A stretch of DNA of 28,138 nucleotides from an uncultured Desulfobacterium sp. (GCA_937124525.1 CAKZLA010000283.1:1-28138); one strand, 5' to 3'; shown: positions 8,029-16,673, counted from the first letter of the stretch. Notes: generated by a model from the letters alone, not told the origin. A program made the numbers and translations.

Positions 8029-9165
8029 TCAGCTCAACAGTTGGTCGGCAATTTTTTGGCGATGGTAGTCTCCACCCCCAAAGGTTGGTTCTGCAAAGCG
8101 ACTACGCCGAAAATGTAGTGGCAGTTCATGCTCTTCGGCATAGCCGATACCTCCCATCACTTGATGGCCAATATTGACAACACGCTTATAGGCTTCATTA
8201 CACCATGCCTTGGCCATGGCGCACTGCATTTGACAAGACTTTTGCTCATCCATCATCCATGCGGCCTTATAAACCATCCAACGGCAAGTCTCCACATCCA
8301 TTAACATGTTAACGCAATGATGCTGAATGGCCTGGAAGCTGCCTATGGGTTTTCCAAACTGTTCCCTATTTTTGGCGTGGGCCACTGCCAATTGAAGAAC
8401 GCGTTGCCCGCTCCCCATCATCTCGGCACATTTTGCCAAAGCAGCTTTAAAAAGTATTGGCTCCAGCCATGACCGTACCTTCCCATTCTCGCCCAGAGTA
8501 CATCCGGAAACCACCTTCACCTCATCCAAAACAATCTCGTATTGTTTATCTATAGCCATAGTTTTTAACTCCCTTAAGGTAATTCCAGGACTCTTCCGAT
8601 CCAGGATGAACACTCCTAAACCGTCTTCGGAACCTGAAACAAAAGCACCTGTCCGGGCCACGCAAAGAATATAATTCGCTGATCCGGCATCAGGCACATA
8701 TAATTTCTTTCCCGTGATCACAATTGAGTTGTTTTGCACAACGGCCCTGGTGGCAATGGAGTTGAAATCATAAATGCTTTCCGGTTCGTTAAGGGCCAGT
8801 GTCATAATAACTTCTCCCTGGCTGAGAAGCGGCAAATAATGCTCTTTTTGCGCCTCATTCCCTGCCGATAAAAGACACATCTCCCCCAAGAGGACATGGG
8901 AGAAAAAGGGACCCGGTAAATTTACTTTTCCCATCTCCTCTAAGAGAAGCACCAAATCCAAAAATTCTCCTTGAAAACCGCCATACTTTTCTGGAACAAC
9001 CAGGCCCATCCACCCCAGTTCGGCCATACCGTCCCACAGTCTCGGAGTGAAACCCTTCGAATCTTGGGCCATACTGCGTACAAATTCTGAGGTGCACTCT
9101 TTTTTTAAAAAATGCCGGGCACTATCCATAATCATCTTTTGTTCTTCACTAAAATTGATATTCAT
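8029..9165 (-). CDS. Acyl-CoA dehydrogenase, subunit 1 of a likely pair
   Basis: This is a 378-residue flavoprotein of the acyl-CoA dehydrogenase superfamily: N-terminal helical domain (NFSEEQKMIMDSARHFLKKE), middle beta domain (MTLALNEPESIYDF, VITGKKLYVPDAGSAN), and C-terminal helical domain with HAKNREQFGKPIGSFQAIQHHCVNM, the FAD-binding Arg/Phe signature, and GGIGYAEEHELPLHFRRS. The usual catalytic YEGT glutamate is absent; the equivalent place reads PTFGGGDYHRQ. The ATG at 9165 has an aaagga site 6 bases upstream. It lies 44 bases after a second, different acyl-CoA dehydrogenase gene. The pair may form an alpha2-beta2 enzyme like the FadE-type heteromers that act on bulky (steroid or cyclic) CoA esters. 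The electron acceptor is presumably ETF, which is not encoded here. Confidence 0.93.
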   Translation of the reverse strand: MNINFSEEQKMIMDSARHFLKKECTSEFVRSMAQDSKGFTPRLWDGMAELGWMGLVVPEKYGGFQGEFLDLVLLLEEMGKVNLPGPFFSHVLLGEMCLLSAGNEAQKEHYLPLLSQGEVIMTLALNEPESIYDFNSIATRAVVQNNSIVITGKKLYVPDAGSANYILCVARTGAFVSGSEDGLGVFILDRKSPGITLRELKTMAIDKQYEIVLDEVKVVSGCTLGENGKVRSWLEPILFKAALAKCAEMMGSGQRVLQLAVAHAKNREQFGKPIGSFQAIQHHCVNMLMDVETCRWMVYKAAWMMDEQKSCQMQCAMAKAWCNEAYKRVVNIGHQVMGGIGYAEEHELPLHFRRSRFAEPTFGGGDYHRQKIADQLLS

Positions 9166-9209
9166 GTGCAATCCTTTCTATACTGTAAACGCCCACAGTA
9201 TGTGGATAT

Positions 9210-10382
9210 TTACCTCGGAAGACCCAATCCTCTGGTGGCCGTCAAGTTCCTGATAATCTCACTGGTTCCTCCCCCGATGGTATCTACAATGCAACACCTG
9301 GCAAGCCTTGCAAATTCGCCATGGGAAACTGCCAATGGATCTATCTCTTCAATCAACCCGGCATGGCCGAGTATTTCCATACCCATGCTTGCAAAACGCT
9401 GTCTGGCTTCACTTGAAAAAAGCTTAACCAAATTCGATTGCCAATCCAGCCTCTGCCCATTTATAAGCATGGCCAATGCTCGGTACTCAAGACACTGAGC
9501 TGCTTCGGCTTCGGTTCTCATTCGGGCCAAACGGTCACGCACCAAAGGATCTTCGCTCAAAAGAACCCCGTTGCAGGAAGTTTTCTTCAAATAGGCAATC
9601 AGACGATGCATTGTAGGGAAGAGATGCTCAGTTTGTAATAACATCAATCGCTCATAATTCAAGGCCTGAATCATATAAGAAAAACCTTCATTTTTATTCC
9701 CTATCAGTCGATGGCGCGGTACCTTGACCTTGTCATAAAAAACCTCATTAGATCTTTCGCCACCCAAGGTTTCAATTGGAGTAATGGTTATCCCAGGAGC
9801 TTGCTGATCCACGGCAAATAAACTAATGGATTGATGTCGCAGACCCTTGGGGTCAGTTTTAGCGGCAAGCCAATGATAATCGGCATAGTGTGACTCGGTA
9901 TTGAATGTTTTCTGACCGTTTATAATGAAATAATCCCCATGGTCTTCCGCTGACATTTGCATAGCCATCAAATCGGAACCGGCGTTGGGTTCTGTGTAAC
10001 CCAATCCAAACTCAATTTCACCCTTGGCAATACGAGGCAAAAATTCCTGCTTTACCTCTTCACTACCGTGATGCAGAATCACCGGACCTGCCATGAAACG
10101 AGCAACTTCATTGGGCACCCTTGCTCCATGTCTGGCCATCTCCTGCACCAAGATAATTTCGTAATTCAGCCCTCCACCGCTCCCACCATATTCCTTTGGC
10201 CAGCCCAAACCCAGCCAACCCTTCTCACCCAACTTCCGGGCAAACTGACGGGCTTCAACCCCCAAGCCCTTGTCCATTGCATGCTGGCGACAAATTTCAT
10301 AGGTCAATTCCTGATCAAGAAACTCACTTAATTCCTGACGAAATTTTTCCTCTTCTTCAGACATGGTTAAATAAAAATCCAT
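9210..10382 (-). CDS. Acyl-CoA dehydrogenase, subunit 2 of a likely pair
   Basis: The protein is 390 residues. It has a clear acyl-CoA dehydrogenase N-domain (EEEKFRQELSEFLDQELT), LGWPKEYGGSGGGLNYEIILVQEMAR, FAD-contact segments GLGYTEPNAGSDL and FIINGQKTFNTESHYADYHW, and a C-terminal TIGGGTSEIIRNLTATRGLGLPR. The position of the classical catalytic YEGT glutamate reads IGGGT, and the RxxFGxPI signature of subunit 1 is missing. The two subunits are therefore complementary, as in heteromeric FadE enzymes of cholesterol side-chain degradation (known from actinobacteria). The ATG at 10382 has a loose ggtgag site. The neighbours are SDR genes, fitting a dehydrogenation then hydroxyacyl-oxidation order. 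Confidence 0.93.
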   Translation of the reverse strand: MDFYLTMSEEEEKFRQELSEFLDQELTYEICRQHAMDKGLGVEARQFARKLGEKGWLGLGWPKEYGGSGGGLNYEIILVQEMARHGARVPNEVARFMAGPVILHHGSEEVKQEFLPRIAKGEIEFGLGYTEPNAGSDLMAMQMSAEDHGDYFIINGQKTFNTESHYADYHWLAAKTDPKGLRHQSISLFAVDQQAPGITITPIETLGGERSNEVFYDKVKVPRHRLIGNKNEGFSYMIQALNYERLMLLQTEHLFPTMHRLIAYLKKTSCNGVLLSEDPLVRDRLARMRTEAEAAQCLEYRALAMLINGQRLDWQSNLVKLFSSEARQRFASMGMEILGHAGLIEEIDPLAVSHGEFARLARCCIVDTIGGGTSEIIRNLTATRGLGLPR

Positions 10383-10446
10383 TGAATACTCACCATCCTA
10401 ATCATAAAAACTGTTAGTAAAACAGAGGTGTTGGGATAGCCCAATC

Positions 10447-11241
10447 TCATTTTCTATCGAAGGAACGATAACCAGATCCCAAATCCACAAAACTGGACAA
10501 ACCACCGTCAACCGGTAAAATCGCTCCTGTAATGTAATTTGCCTCTCTTGATGCTAAAAATAGCACACTGGCGGCCACGTCCTCCGGATTCCCGTAGCGA
10601 CCCCAAGGAATTTTGTTTTTGAGAGCCTGCCCAGCTTCCGATTTTCTCACCGCTTCATTGAGAGGTGTGGCACAGAACCCGGGACAAACCGTGTTAATAT
10701 TGATCTTGAGAGGCGATAATTCACCGACCAGAACCTTAGTAAGTGAAATCAGGCCACCTTTGGCTGCAGTGTAGGCCGGCGCCAAAAAACCTAACATTCC
10801 GGCAACAGAAGAAATATTAACGATTTTCCCTCCCCCGTTCTCAATCATTTTCGGCACGGCTTGTTTGATGCAGAGATAAACACCTTTAAGGTCTACGGCC
10901 AATTCCTTATCCCAATCTTCTTCCTTCAAGTCTAATAGAGGCGTGCGCATGACCACGCCCGCATTATTGATGAGAATGTCGAGCCCTCCCAACTGCTGCA
11001 CAACAAGGTCAATCATGGAAAAAACTTCCTGCCCTTGAGAAACATCAGTCTTCATGGCCAAGGCTTTTCCTCCATCAGCTATTATCATTTTTGCCGTCAA
11101 CTCAGCGGCTTCAAAATTTATATCCGGGATGGCAACACTGGCCCCTTCAGAGGCTAAATCCATTGCAATGCGTTGACCTAATCCAGAACCACCACCGGTA
11201 ACAATTGCCACTTTTCCTTCAAAACGATTTCGCTTAATCAT
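10447..11241 (-). CDS. Short-chain dehydrogenase/reductase (SDR 1)
   Basis: This is a 264-residue classical SDR. The NAD(P)-binding TGGGSGLG is at 15-22, NNAG at 92-95, the active-site serines at 144-145 (NISSVAG), and the YxxxK pair at Tyr157/Lys161 (YTAAKGG). The C-terminal ITGAILPVDGG is the usual SDR end signature, here extended by about 17 residues. It oxidises or reduces a hydroxyl/keto group; the substrate is unknown. In this cluster a 3-hydroxyacyl-CoA or ring alcohol is plausible. A strong aaggaga site lies 6 bases before the ATG. It follows SDR 2 by 36 bases and is followed by the acyl-CoA dehydrogenase pair. Confidence 0.94.
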   Translation of the reverse strand: MIKRNRFEGKVAIVTGGGSGLGQRIAMDLASEGASVAIPDINFEAAELTAKMIIADGGKALAMKTDVSQGQEVFSMIDLVVQQLGGLDILINNAGVVMRTPLLDLKEEDWDKELAVDLKGVYLCIKQAVPKMIENGGGKIVNISSVAGMLGFLAPAYTAAKGGLISLTKVLVGELSPLKININTVCPGFCATPLNEAVRKSEAGQALKNKIPWGRYGNPEDVAASVLFLASREANYITGAILPVDGGLSSFVDLGSGYRSFDRK

Positions 11242-11277
11242 TAATTCTCCTTTTTACCCACTAATTTATCCACTAAC

Positions 11278-12060
11278 TCACCCAATAGACGGCTTACCCG
11301 CTGTCCATCCACCATCCACATAGATGGTTTGCCCGGTAATAAAATCACTGGCCTGTGAGGCAAGTAATACCACAGCCCCCAATATTTCCCGATCCTTACC
11401 AAAACGCTTTACAGGAAGAGAACGTAACCAGGATTCCCTGAAAAATTGACTATCCATTATGGATTCGCCCAAGCCGACCTCAAAAGGCCCCGGAGCCACG
11501 GCATTGACTTGTATTCCATATTCAGCCCATTCAATGGATAGGGTTTGGGTCAAATTAGCGACACCCGCTTTGGCTGCTGCATAGGCAGCTAAACGAGGCG
11601 AACCCTCTCCTCCAGCCGCGGAAGAGATGTTAATAATCTTGCCACTTCCCTGTTTCTGCATAGGTTCCATGAAAATCTGACAGCCAACAAAAACAGCTCT
11701 CAAATTGGTTGACATAATAGCGTCCCATTCATCCAGCTGAATTTCCTCTGCCTTTTTATATATCGGGCTGATGCCGGCGTTGTTGACCAGGATATCTACC
11801 TTGCCGAATTCATCCAGAGCTCGACTCCTCAAGTCAATCCAGTCCTCATTTTTATTAATATCTACCTTCACCACCAAAGCTTTACGTCCCATATGACGAA
11901 TTTGGTCGGCAATTTCTTCATTGATCTTTACGTTTCTGCTTGCCAAAACCAGATCCGCGCCAGCCTCTGCCAACCCCAAGGCAATCGCCTTACCCAAGCC
12001 ACCGCTGGAGCCGGTAACCACCGCCGTTCTGTCCTGTAGATTAAAAACTTCCAGTTTCAT
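11278..12060 (-). CDS. Short-chain dehydrogenase/reductase (SDR 2)
   Basis: This is a 260-residue classical SDR: TGSSGGLG at 16-23, NNAG at 93-96, NISSAAG with Ser146-147, and Tyr160/Lys164 in YAAAKAG. The C-terminal FITGQTIYVDGG is typical. The start at 12060 (MKLEVFNLQDR) has an agaggaa site. The open frame continues upstream to 12129, but those residues do not look like SDR sequence. SDR 1 and SDR 2 differ enough to have different substrates. A gluconate-5-dehydrogenase or 3-oxoacyl reductase assignment would be a guess. Confidence 0.93.
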   Translation of the reverse strand: MKLEVFNLQDRTAVVTGSSGGLGKAIALGLAEAGADLVLASRNVKINEEIADQIRHMGRKALVVKVDINKNEDWIDLRSRALDEFGKVDILVNNAGISPIYKKAEEIQLDEWDAIMSTNLRAVFVGCQIFMEPMQKQGSGKIINISSAAGGEGSPRLAAYAAAKAGVANLTQTLSIEWAEYGIQVNAVAPGPFEVGLGESIMDSQFFRESWLRSLPVKRFGKDREILGAVVLLASQASDFITGQTIYVDGGWTAGKPSIG

Positions 12061-12134
12061 ATTAATTTCCTCTGACATATATAACTGCCATGGGCAGACC
12101 TCATTATGATCTCGTTCTGCCCACAACAAAGCAT

Positions 12135-12163
12135 GAAAGAGTGTTAGGCTTAACTACTCTTTC
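12135..12163. other. Strong hairpin in the E2-SDR2 gap
   Basis: GAAAGAGTGTTA (12135-12146), loop GGCT, then TAAC-T-ACTCTTTC (12151-12163) form a 12-bp stem with one bulged base. It sits in the 167-base gap between the E2 stop and SDR 2. No T-run follows on either strand, so it is not a standard terminator. It could stabilise the 3' end of the E1-E2 message or mark an RNA processing site in the long operon. Confidence 0.55.
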
Positions 12164-12227
12164 TTATAAATATTCATCAGCCGACAAACTCCAGCGTGCA
12201 TTTTAAAGTGGCATAAAAGCCTAAATT

Positions 12228-13508
12228 CTACCAAAGAACACTTAAAAGATGAGGCGTTGCCAATATATCTCGAATTCGTTGAATATAGCGCCCACCCATC
12301 GCCCCATCAACCACCCGGTGGTCCATGGTCAAAGAGTAGCTCATAGACCAGCGGATTTTGATCTCATCGTCTATAACCACCGGAATCTGCCTGATGATAC
12401 CAAGACCCATCAAAATTACTTCTGGAGGGTTAATTATGGGGGTTCCCGTGTACGCCCCATAACTGCCGAAGTTTGAAATAGTCATTGTCCCACCGGACAT
12501 CTGTTCCGGCAACAATGTCCCAGCTCTGGCATGCTCTATCAAGTCGTTCAACTCATTCTGGATATCAGCTATGGATTTTTGATCTGCGCTATGGACTACT
12601 GGCACGATTAAACCATTTTTCCCATCCACGGCCATTCCGACGTTAACCTCATTGAATATGTGAATTTCATCACCAACGATGCTGGAATTGAGAAGAGGCG
12701 TCGCTTTGATGGCCAATGCTGCCACCTTGACAAGTATGGCATTATAAGTTATTTTTACCCCAATACGTTCCTGTAGGGTCACCAACTCCTTACGAAAATC
12801 AACCGTGGCAGTGATGTCAATTTCACCTTGATCGCTAAATTGCGCCATCTGCTGTAAACTGCCAAACAAACGCTGAGAAATTACCTTCCGGGTTCCACTC
12901 ATGGGCACCACTTCACGCACTGTTTTGACTCCTCCGGTTTCTGAATGGACGGAGATGGCAGGTTGGTCCGTTGGAGTGACTTCTTTGGGTTTTTCCAGCC
13001 ATTTCACCACATCGCGTTGTTTGATACGTCCCCCAATACCGGTACCGATAAGGGAAAACATATCAACGCCATGCTCAGCAGCTATCTTTCGAGCCAAAGG
13101 GGTGATTCGGATTTCTGAACGGGAACTGGCAGTTAAGTTTCCTGACTCGTTAGCTGGGTTTACAACAATTGGCTGTACAAACGAATTTTCCGTTAACTGG
13201 ACGGGAAGTTCCACCTTCGTTTGTGCTTCTTGTAAAGTTGGGAATTGCTGGCTTAACTGAGCCAACTCCTCTTCATCGGCACATAGCATACCAATATTTT
13301 CACCAATATCCGCCTCATTTTCCACCTCCATCATGATATGCAAAAATCCGGAACCTGGTGCAGTTATCTCATAGGAAACCTTGTCCGTTTCAATAACTGC
13401 AACGGGATCATCTGACTCGACCCACTCTCCTTGTTCCTTAATCCACTCCTTGATGACGCCGGAAGACATTTCTGCACCCAGCTTGGGCATAATTATTGCT
13501 ATACTCAC
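12228..13508 (-). CDS. Lipoyl-dependent acyltransferase E2 of a 2-oxoacid/acetoin-type dehydrogenase
   Basis: The protein is 426 residues with three modules. One N-terminal lipoyl domain (about 1-78) carries the lipoylation lysine Lys43 in IETDKVSYEI. A peripheral subunit-binding domain (about 134-172, ITPLARKIAAEHGVDMFSLIG) holds E1/E3. The C-terminal catalytic domain ends with the active-site His397 and Asp401 in MDHRVVDGAMGG. Flexible linkers separate them (residues about 80-130 and 175-205). The start is GTG at 13508 with gagg 8 bases upstream. The gene is 24 bases behind E1beta in the usual order. Lys43 would be the target of the LipA-LipB fusion at the other end of the locus. The substrate class (pyruvate, branched chain or acetoin) is not decided by sequence alone. 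Confidence 0.95.
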   Translation of the reverse strand: MSIAIIMPKLGAEMSSGVIKEWIKEQGEWVESDDPVAVIETDKVSYEITAPGSGFLHIMMEVENEADIGENIGMLCADEEELAQLSQQFPTLQEAQTKVELPVQLTENSFVQPIVVNPANESGNLTASSRSEIRITPLARKIAAEHGVDMFSLIGTGIGGRIKQRDVVKWLEKPKEVTPTDQPAISVHSETGGVKTVREVVPMSGTRKVISQRLFGSLQQMAQFSDQGEIDITATVDFRKELVTLQERIGVKITYNAILVKVAALAIKATPLLNSSIVGDEIHIFNEVNVGMAVDGKNGLIVPVVHSADQKSIADIQNELNDLIEHARAGTLLPEQMSGGTMTISNFGSYGAYTGTPIINPPEVILMGLGIIRQIPVVIDDEIKIRWSMSYSLTMDHRVVDGAMGGRYIQRIRDILATPHLLSVLW

Positions 13509-13532
13509 TTATTTATCCTCACTGATTCTTGA

Positions 13533-14504
13533 TCAATTCAAAATATCTTTTACCGTAGCCACCACGTCATCGACCTGGGGTAAAAATGCATCCTCAAGGA
13601 CTCCGAAAGGCACCGGCATAAATGGCATGGACAGGCGCTTTATGGGCCCATCCAAAAAATCAAGAGCTTTATCGCCAACCATCGCTGCCACCTCTGCAGA
13701 AAAACCACAGGTACTCGGAGCTTCCTGGACAATTACCAAGTGGTTGGTCTTGCGAACCGAGTCCAAAATCGTCTCTGTGTCCAGAGGACTGAGAGTACGC
13801 GGGTCTATTACTTCCACATCAATACCTTCATCAGCTAATGAGTCAGCTGCGGTCAGGGCAACTGCGACCATCTGTCCGGTGGCCACAATGGTCGCGTCTT
13901 TACCCAGCCGCTTTACGTCAGCTTTACCAAGTGGAATAAGATATTCTTCCTCCGGTATTTCGCCTCCTTTGGTATAAAGTGCTTTGGGTTCAATAAACAC
14001 TACAGGATTATCGTCACGTATGGCGGACTTTAACAAGCCTTTGGCGTCATAAGGAGTGGAAGGCATTACCACTTTCAGGCCAGGTGTATGCACGAACCAG
14101 GATTCCAGACTTTGTGAGTGGTGAGCTCCGGCACGCAGACCGACCCCGGCCATGGTGCGAACAACCAAGGGCAACGAGACCTGCCCCGCATAGATATAGC
14201 GAGATTTTGCTGCCTGATTGCATATTTGATCCATGGCAACGGTAATAAAATCCATGAACATAATTTCTATGACTGGTCGATAACCAGCCATGGCAGCACC
14301 CACAGCTAAACCAGCAATAGCCTCTTCGCTCAGTGGTGTATCCTTAACTCGCCAAGCACCGAATTGTTTATAAAGATCCTTGGTAACCCCAAAAGAGCCA
14401 CCGGAAAAACCGATATCTTCCCCGGCCAGAAAAACTTTTTCGTCCCGAACCATCTCTTCTTTGAGAGCTTCATTCAAGGCCCATCTCATATTGGTTGACT
14501 TCAT
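13533..14504 (-). CDS. Thiamine-diphosphate dehydrogenase E1 beta subunit
   Basis: This 323-residue protein matches the E1beta family of 2-oxoacid and acetoin dehydrogenases. It has MRWALNEALKEEMVRDEKVFLAGEDIG at the N-terminus, DTPLSEEAIAGLAVGAAMAGYRPVIEIMF with the glutamate that contacts the thiamine ring, MDQICNQAAKSRY, and the C-terminal transketolase domain with VEVIDPRTLSPLD and VIVQEAPSTCGFSAEVAA. It pairs with E1alpha, encoded 18 bases upstream, to give the alpha2-beta2 decarboxylase. The ribosome site aggagg lies close before the ATG. The length is standard and nothing essential appears missing. Confidence 0.95.
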   Translation of the reverse strand: MKSTNMRWALNEALKEEMVRDEKVFLAGEDIGFSGGSFGVTKDLYKQFGAWRVKDTPLSEEAIAGLAVGAAMAGYRPVIEIMFMDFITVAMDQICNQAAKSRYIYAGQVSLPLVVRTMAGVGLRAGAHHSQSLESWFVHTPGLKVVMPSTPYDAKGLLKSAIRDDNPVVFIEPKALYTKGGEIPEEEYLIPLGKADVKRLGKDATIVATGQMVAVALTAADSLADEGIDVEVIDPRTLSPLDTETILDSVRKTNHLVIVQEAPSTCGFSAEVAAMVGDKALDFLDGPIKRLSMPFMPVPFGVLEDAFLPQVDDVVATVKDILN

Positions 14505-14522
14505 GAAAGCCTCCTAATTTTA

Positions 14523-15488
14523 TCAAGCATAAACGTAGTCTGTTACATCAGAAGGAGTAGGCTTGGGACTATCCATCGCAAAGGCCATTGCTTCCTGAAT
14601 TTGTTTTCTCGCATCTTCTTCGATTTTGGCTATGTAAACTTCATCAATCAAGCCCTCATCCAGTAAACGTTTTTGATAATTGAGCAACGGGTCCTTTTGC
14701 TGCCAAAATTCCAGTTCACCTTCCGGGCGATATTTACAAGGATCACCCTCGTAGTGACCGCGGACACGGTAGGTTTTAGCCTCAATCAGTGATGGAATTT
14801 GGTCCTGGCGGCACTTTGTAAAGGCTTTTGTTAAGACTTTATAAAGTGCCACCGGGTCATTCCCATCCACGGATATCCCTTCTATTCCATAGGCCTGTGC
14901 CCTCAAGGCAACATCATTGATGCGCATCTGAGTAGACAAGTCAGAGAATTCGCTATACAGATTGTTTTCACAAACGAACACAATAGGTAAATCCATTACG
15001 GAAGATATATTTATGCTTTCATGAAAAGCGCCTCTACTGGTGGCCCCATCTCCAAAGCAGCAGGCCACCACTTGGCCCTCTCCCCTTAATTTAGCGGCAT
15101 AACCCAATCCGACACTTATGGGGATAGTGCTACCAATAAGACCACCAGCTCCTAAAACACCTAATTCATGGGAGGCGATATGTCCCTCCCCGCTCCGACC
15201 TTCACAACAGCCGGTTGTCCTGCCAAAAATTTCGGCGGTCAGGGATTTCAAAGACATTCCTTTACTCAATAGGGAAGATCTGGATCGAAAATAAGGCACA
15301 AGATAATCGGACGCTATTAGACATGAGCCTAATGCCACACCGATGGCCTCTTGGCCAAATCCTGAATGCATCCACCCTGGAATCTTTCCTTCTTTAAAAA
15401 CATTGATGAGCTCCTCTTCGTACCGGCGGGATAGAACAAGGAGCCTGTACATATCTCGTTTATCTTTTTTACTTGGGCCTTTCGCCAT
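14523..15488 (-). CDS. Thiamine-diphosphate dehydrogenase E1 alpha subunit
   Basis: This is a 321-residue E1alpha subunit. The thiamine-diphosphate/Mg motif runs from GDG at 146-148 (CCFGDGATSRGAFHESIN) to ENN at 174-176 (LPIVFVCENN). Other family blocks are HSGFGQEAIGVALGSCL, VPYFRSRSSLLSKGM and the C-terminal EAKTYRVRGHYEGDPCKYR. The RGHYEGDP block and compact length resemble acetoin-dehydrogenase-type (AcoA) E1alpha. The usual GKGGSMH stretch is replaced by CCEGRSGEGHIAS. The regulatory phosphorylation loop of mitochondrial E1 is not obvious. The gggga ribosome site supports the ATG. It lies 17 bases behind the extended SDR gene, which suggests co-transcription. Confidence 0.94.
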   Translation of the reverse strand: MAKGPSKKDKRDMYRLLVLSRRYEEELINVFKEGKIPGWMHSGFGQEAIGVALGSCLIASDYLVPYFRSRSSLLSKGMSLKSLTAEIFGRTTGCCEGRSGEGHIASHELGVLGAGGLIGSTIPISVGLGYAAKLRGEGQVVACCFGDGATSRGAFHESINISSVMDLPIVFVCENNLYSEFSDLSTQMRINDVALRAQAYGIEGISVDGNDPVALYKVLTKAFTKCRQDQIPSLIEAKTYRVRGHYEGDPCKYRPEGELEFWQQKDPLLNYQKRLLDEGLIDEVYIAKIEEDARKQIQEAMAFAMDSPKPTPSDVTDYVYA

Positions 15489-15505
15489 TCATCTCTCCCC
15501 TGTCG

Positions 15506-16570
15506 TTAATTTAGTTGCTGATCTTTCAGATACTTCTTTTGAAGTCGAATATAGGCTTTCAAACCTTCCTGGAAAGTAAAACTGGGTTGATACCCCAATT
15601 CTTGTTTGGCCCTTTTTATACTTAAAACTCCTCGATTTTTTACATCACGTTTTTCAAATTCAGAAAGTCCATTCTTGATTTTTATGTCTGTCTCCGGAAT
15701 CTGTCTTCTTACCTCTTCTGCCACCTGTATGCCACTAATCATTTCACCCCCGCAGGTGATGTTAAAAAGCCGGGAGTGTAAATTCTTCGGTGCCTGTAAA
15801 GCCAGGGCAATTCCTGACACCACATCGTCAATATAGGTGTAATCACGCTTCATGTCTCCACCGGTTTCAAAGCGCACCGGCCTGCCGGACAAGGATTCTT
15901 CCACAAAGGGCTTTACATATAGAGGATAATTCATCCCAAAACCATAAACGGCTGAAAGTCTTAAAAAAACGCAGTCCACTCCATGGTATGCATGGTAAAA
16001 AAGTCCTGATGACTCAATGGCCAGTTTCCACACACTATAGGACGCAATCGTAGGAGCTTCAGTAGGCAAAAGCACGGGATGTTTTTCGTCTATAGGCTCA
16101 TATTGTTTGGGTGCGTAGATGGCAATGGAGCTGGTAGATACCACGCGCTTAATGGACATTAAACGGGCAGCCTCCATGACATTGAGATGCCCCTGAACCA
16201 TCACCTGATGAGCAGTTAATGGCTGGTTAACCAAAATTTCAACATCGGTTATTGCTGAGGTATTGACAATCTGATTAATCCCATGCTTGTCCAGCGTGTG
16301 GAGTAAAACAGACAAGTCGGTAATACTGCCCTTAATATAATGAATACTGTCAAGAAAGGGGGCAAACAACCATTCCATAGCTGATGTAGGCCGTTGAGTG
16401 TCGTAAATAAAAACCTGATGACCTGACTCGGCCAGAAAACGAGCCACATGTGCCCCAATAAATCCTGTTCCTCCTATAACCATTATGCATTTTTTATCTT
16501 CCCCTTGAGCAAAATCATCCTTTTCACCTATCAGATGTGCAGATTTAATACAATTATCCTTACTACTCAT
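15506..16570 (-). CDS. Extended SDR, NAD-dependent epimerase/dehydratase family
   Basis: The protein is 354 residues. The Rossmann motif GGTGFIG is at 33-39, preceded by an unusual hydrophilic N-terminal extension of about 28 residues. The start is nevertheless supported by a strong ggagggg site 6 bases before the ATG. The catalytic Tyr178/Lys182 (YSVWK) and the STSS block at 145-148 are present. The C-terminal region (RDYTYIDDVVSGIALALQAP, FNITCGGE) is typical of sugar-nucleotide epimerases/dehydratases. No sugar-related genes are nearby. In a catabolic operon, this fold can also act as a hydroxysteroid-, dihydroflavonol- or hydroxyacyl-type dehydrogenase. The substrate is unknown. It is coupled to E1alpha by a 17-base gap. 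Confidence 0.88.
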   Translation of the reverse strand: MSSKDNCIKSAHLIGEKDDFAQGEDKKCIMVIGGTGFIGAHVARFLAESGHQVFIYDTQRPTSAMEWLFAPFLDSIHYIKGSITDLSVLLHTLDKHGINQIVNTSAITDVEILVNQPLTAHQVMVQGHLNVMEAARLMSIKRVVSTSSIAIYAPKQYEPIDEKHPVLLPTEAPTIASYSVWKLAIESSGLFYHAYHGVDCVFLRLSAVYGFGMNYPLYVKPFVEESLSGRPVRFETGGDMKRDYTYIDDVVSGIALALQAPKNLHSRLFNITCGGEMISGIQVAEEVRRQIPETDIKIKNGLSEFEKRDVKNRGVLSIKRAKQELGYQPSFTFQEGLKAYIRLQKKYLKDQQLN

Positions 16571-16673
16571 ATTTCCCCTCCGAATATTAAATAATTAACA
16601 AGTACGCTAATGTTCTCCAAATAAAAATCTGGTTTACTAAAAATAGGCCCATCGAACCCCAACATAATCTTGC

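Noticed and set aside
13381..13977. Plus-strand open frame of 198 codons
   Set aside because: It is antisense to the E2 and E1beta genes, which have full domain evidence. Its composition is Ser/Thr/Pro-rich noise and no motif or ribosome site supports it.
12228..15488. Naming the complex acoABC (acetoin dehydrogenase)
   Set aside because: Features are suggestive, but no acoR or acoX is present, and E1/E2 families for different substrates overlap in sequence. The name would overstate the evidence.
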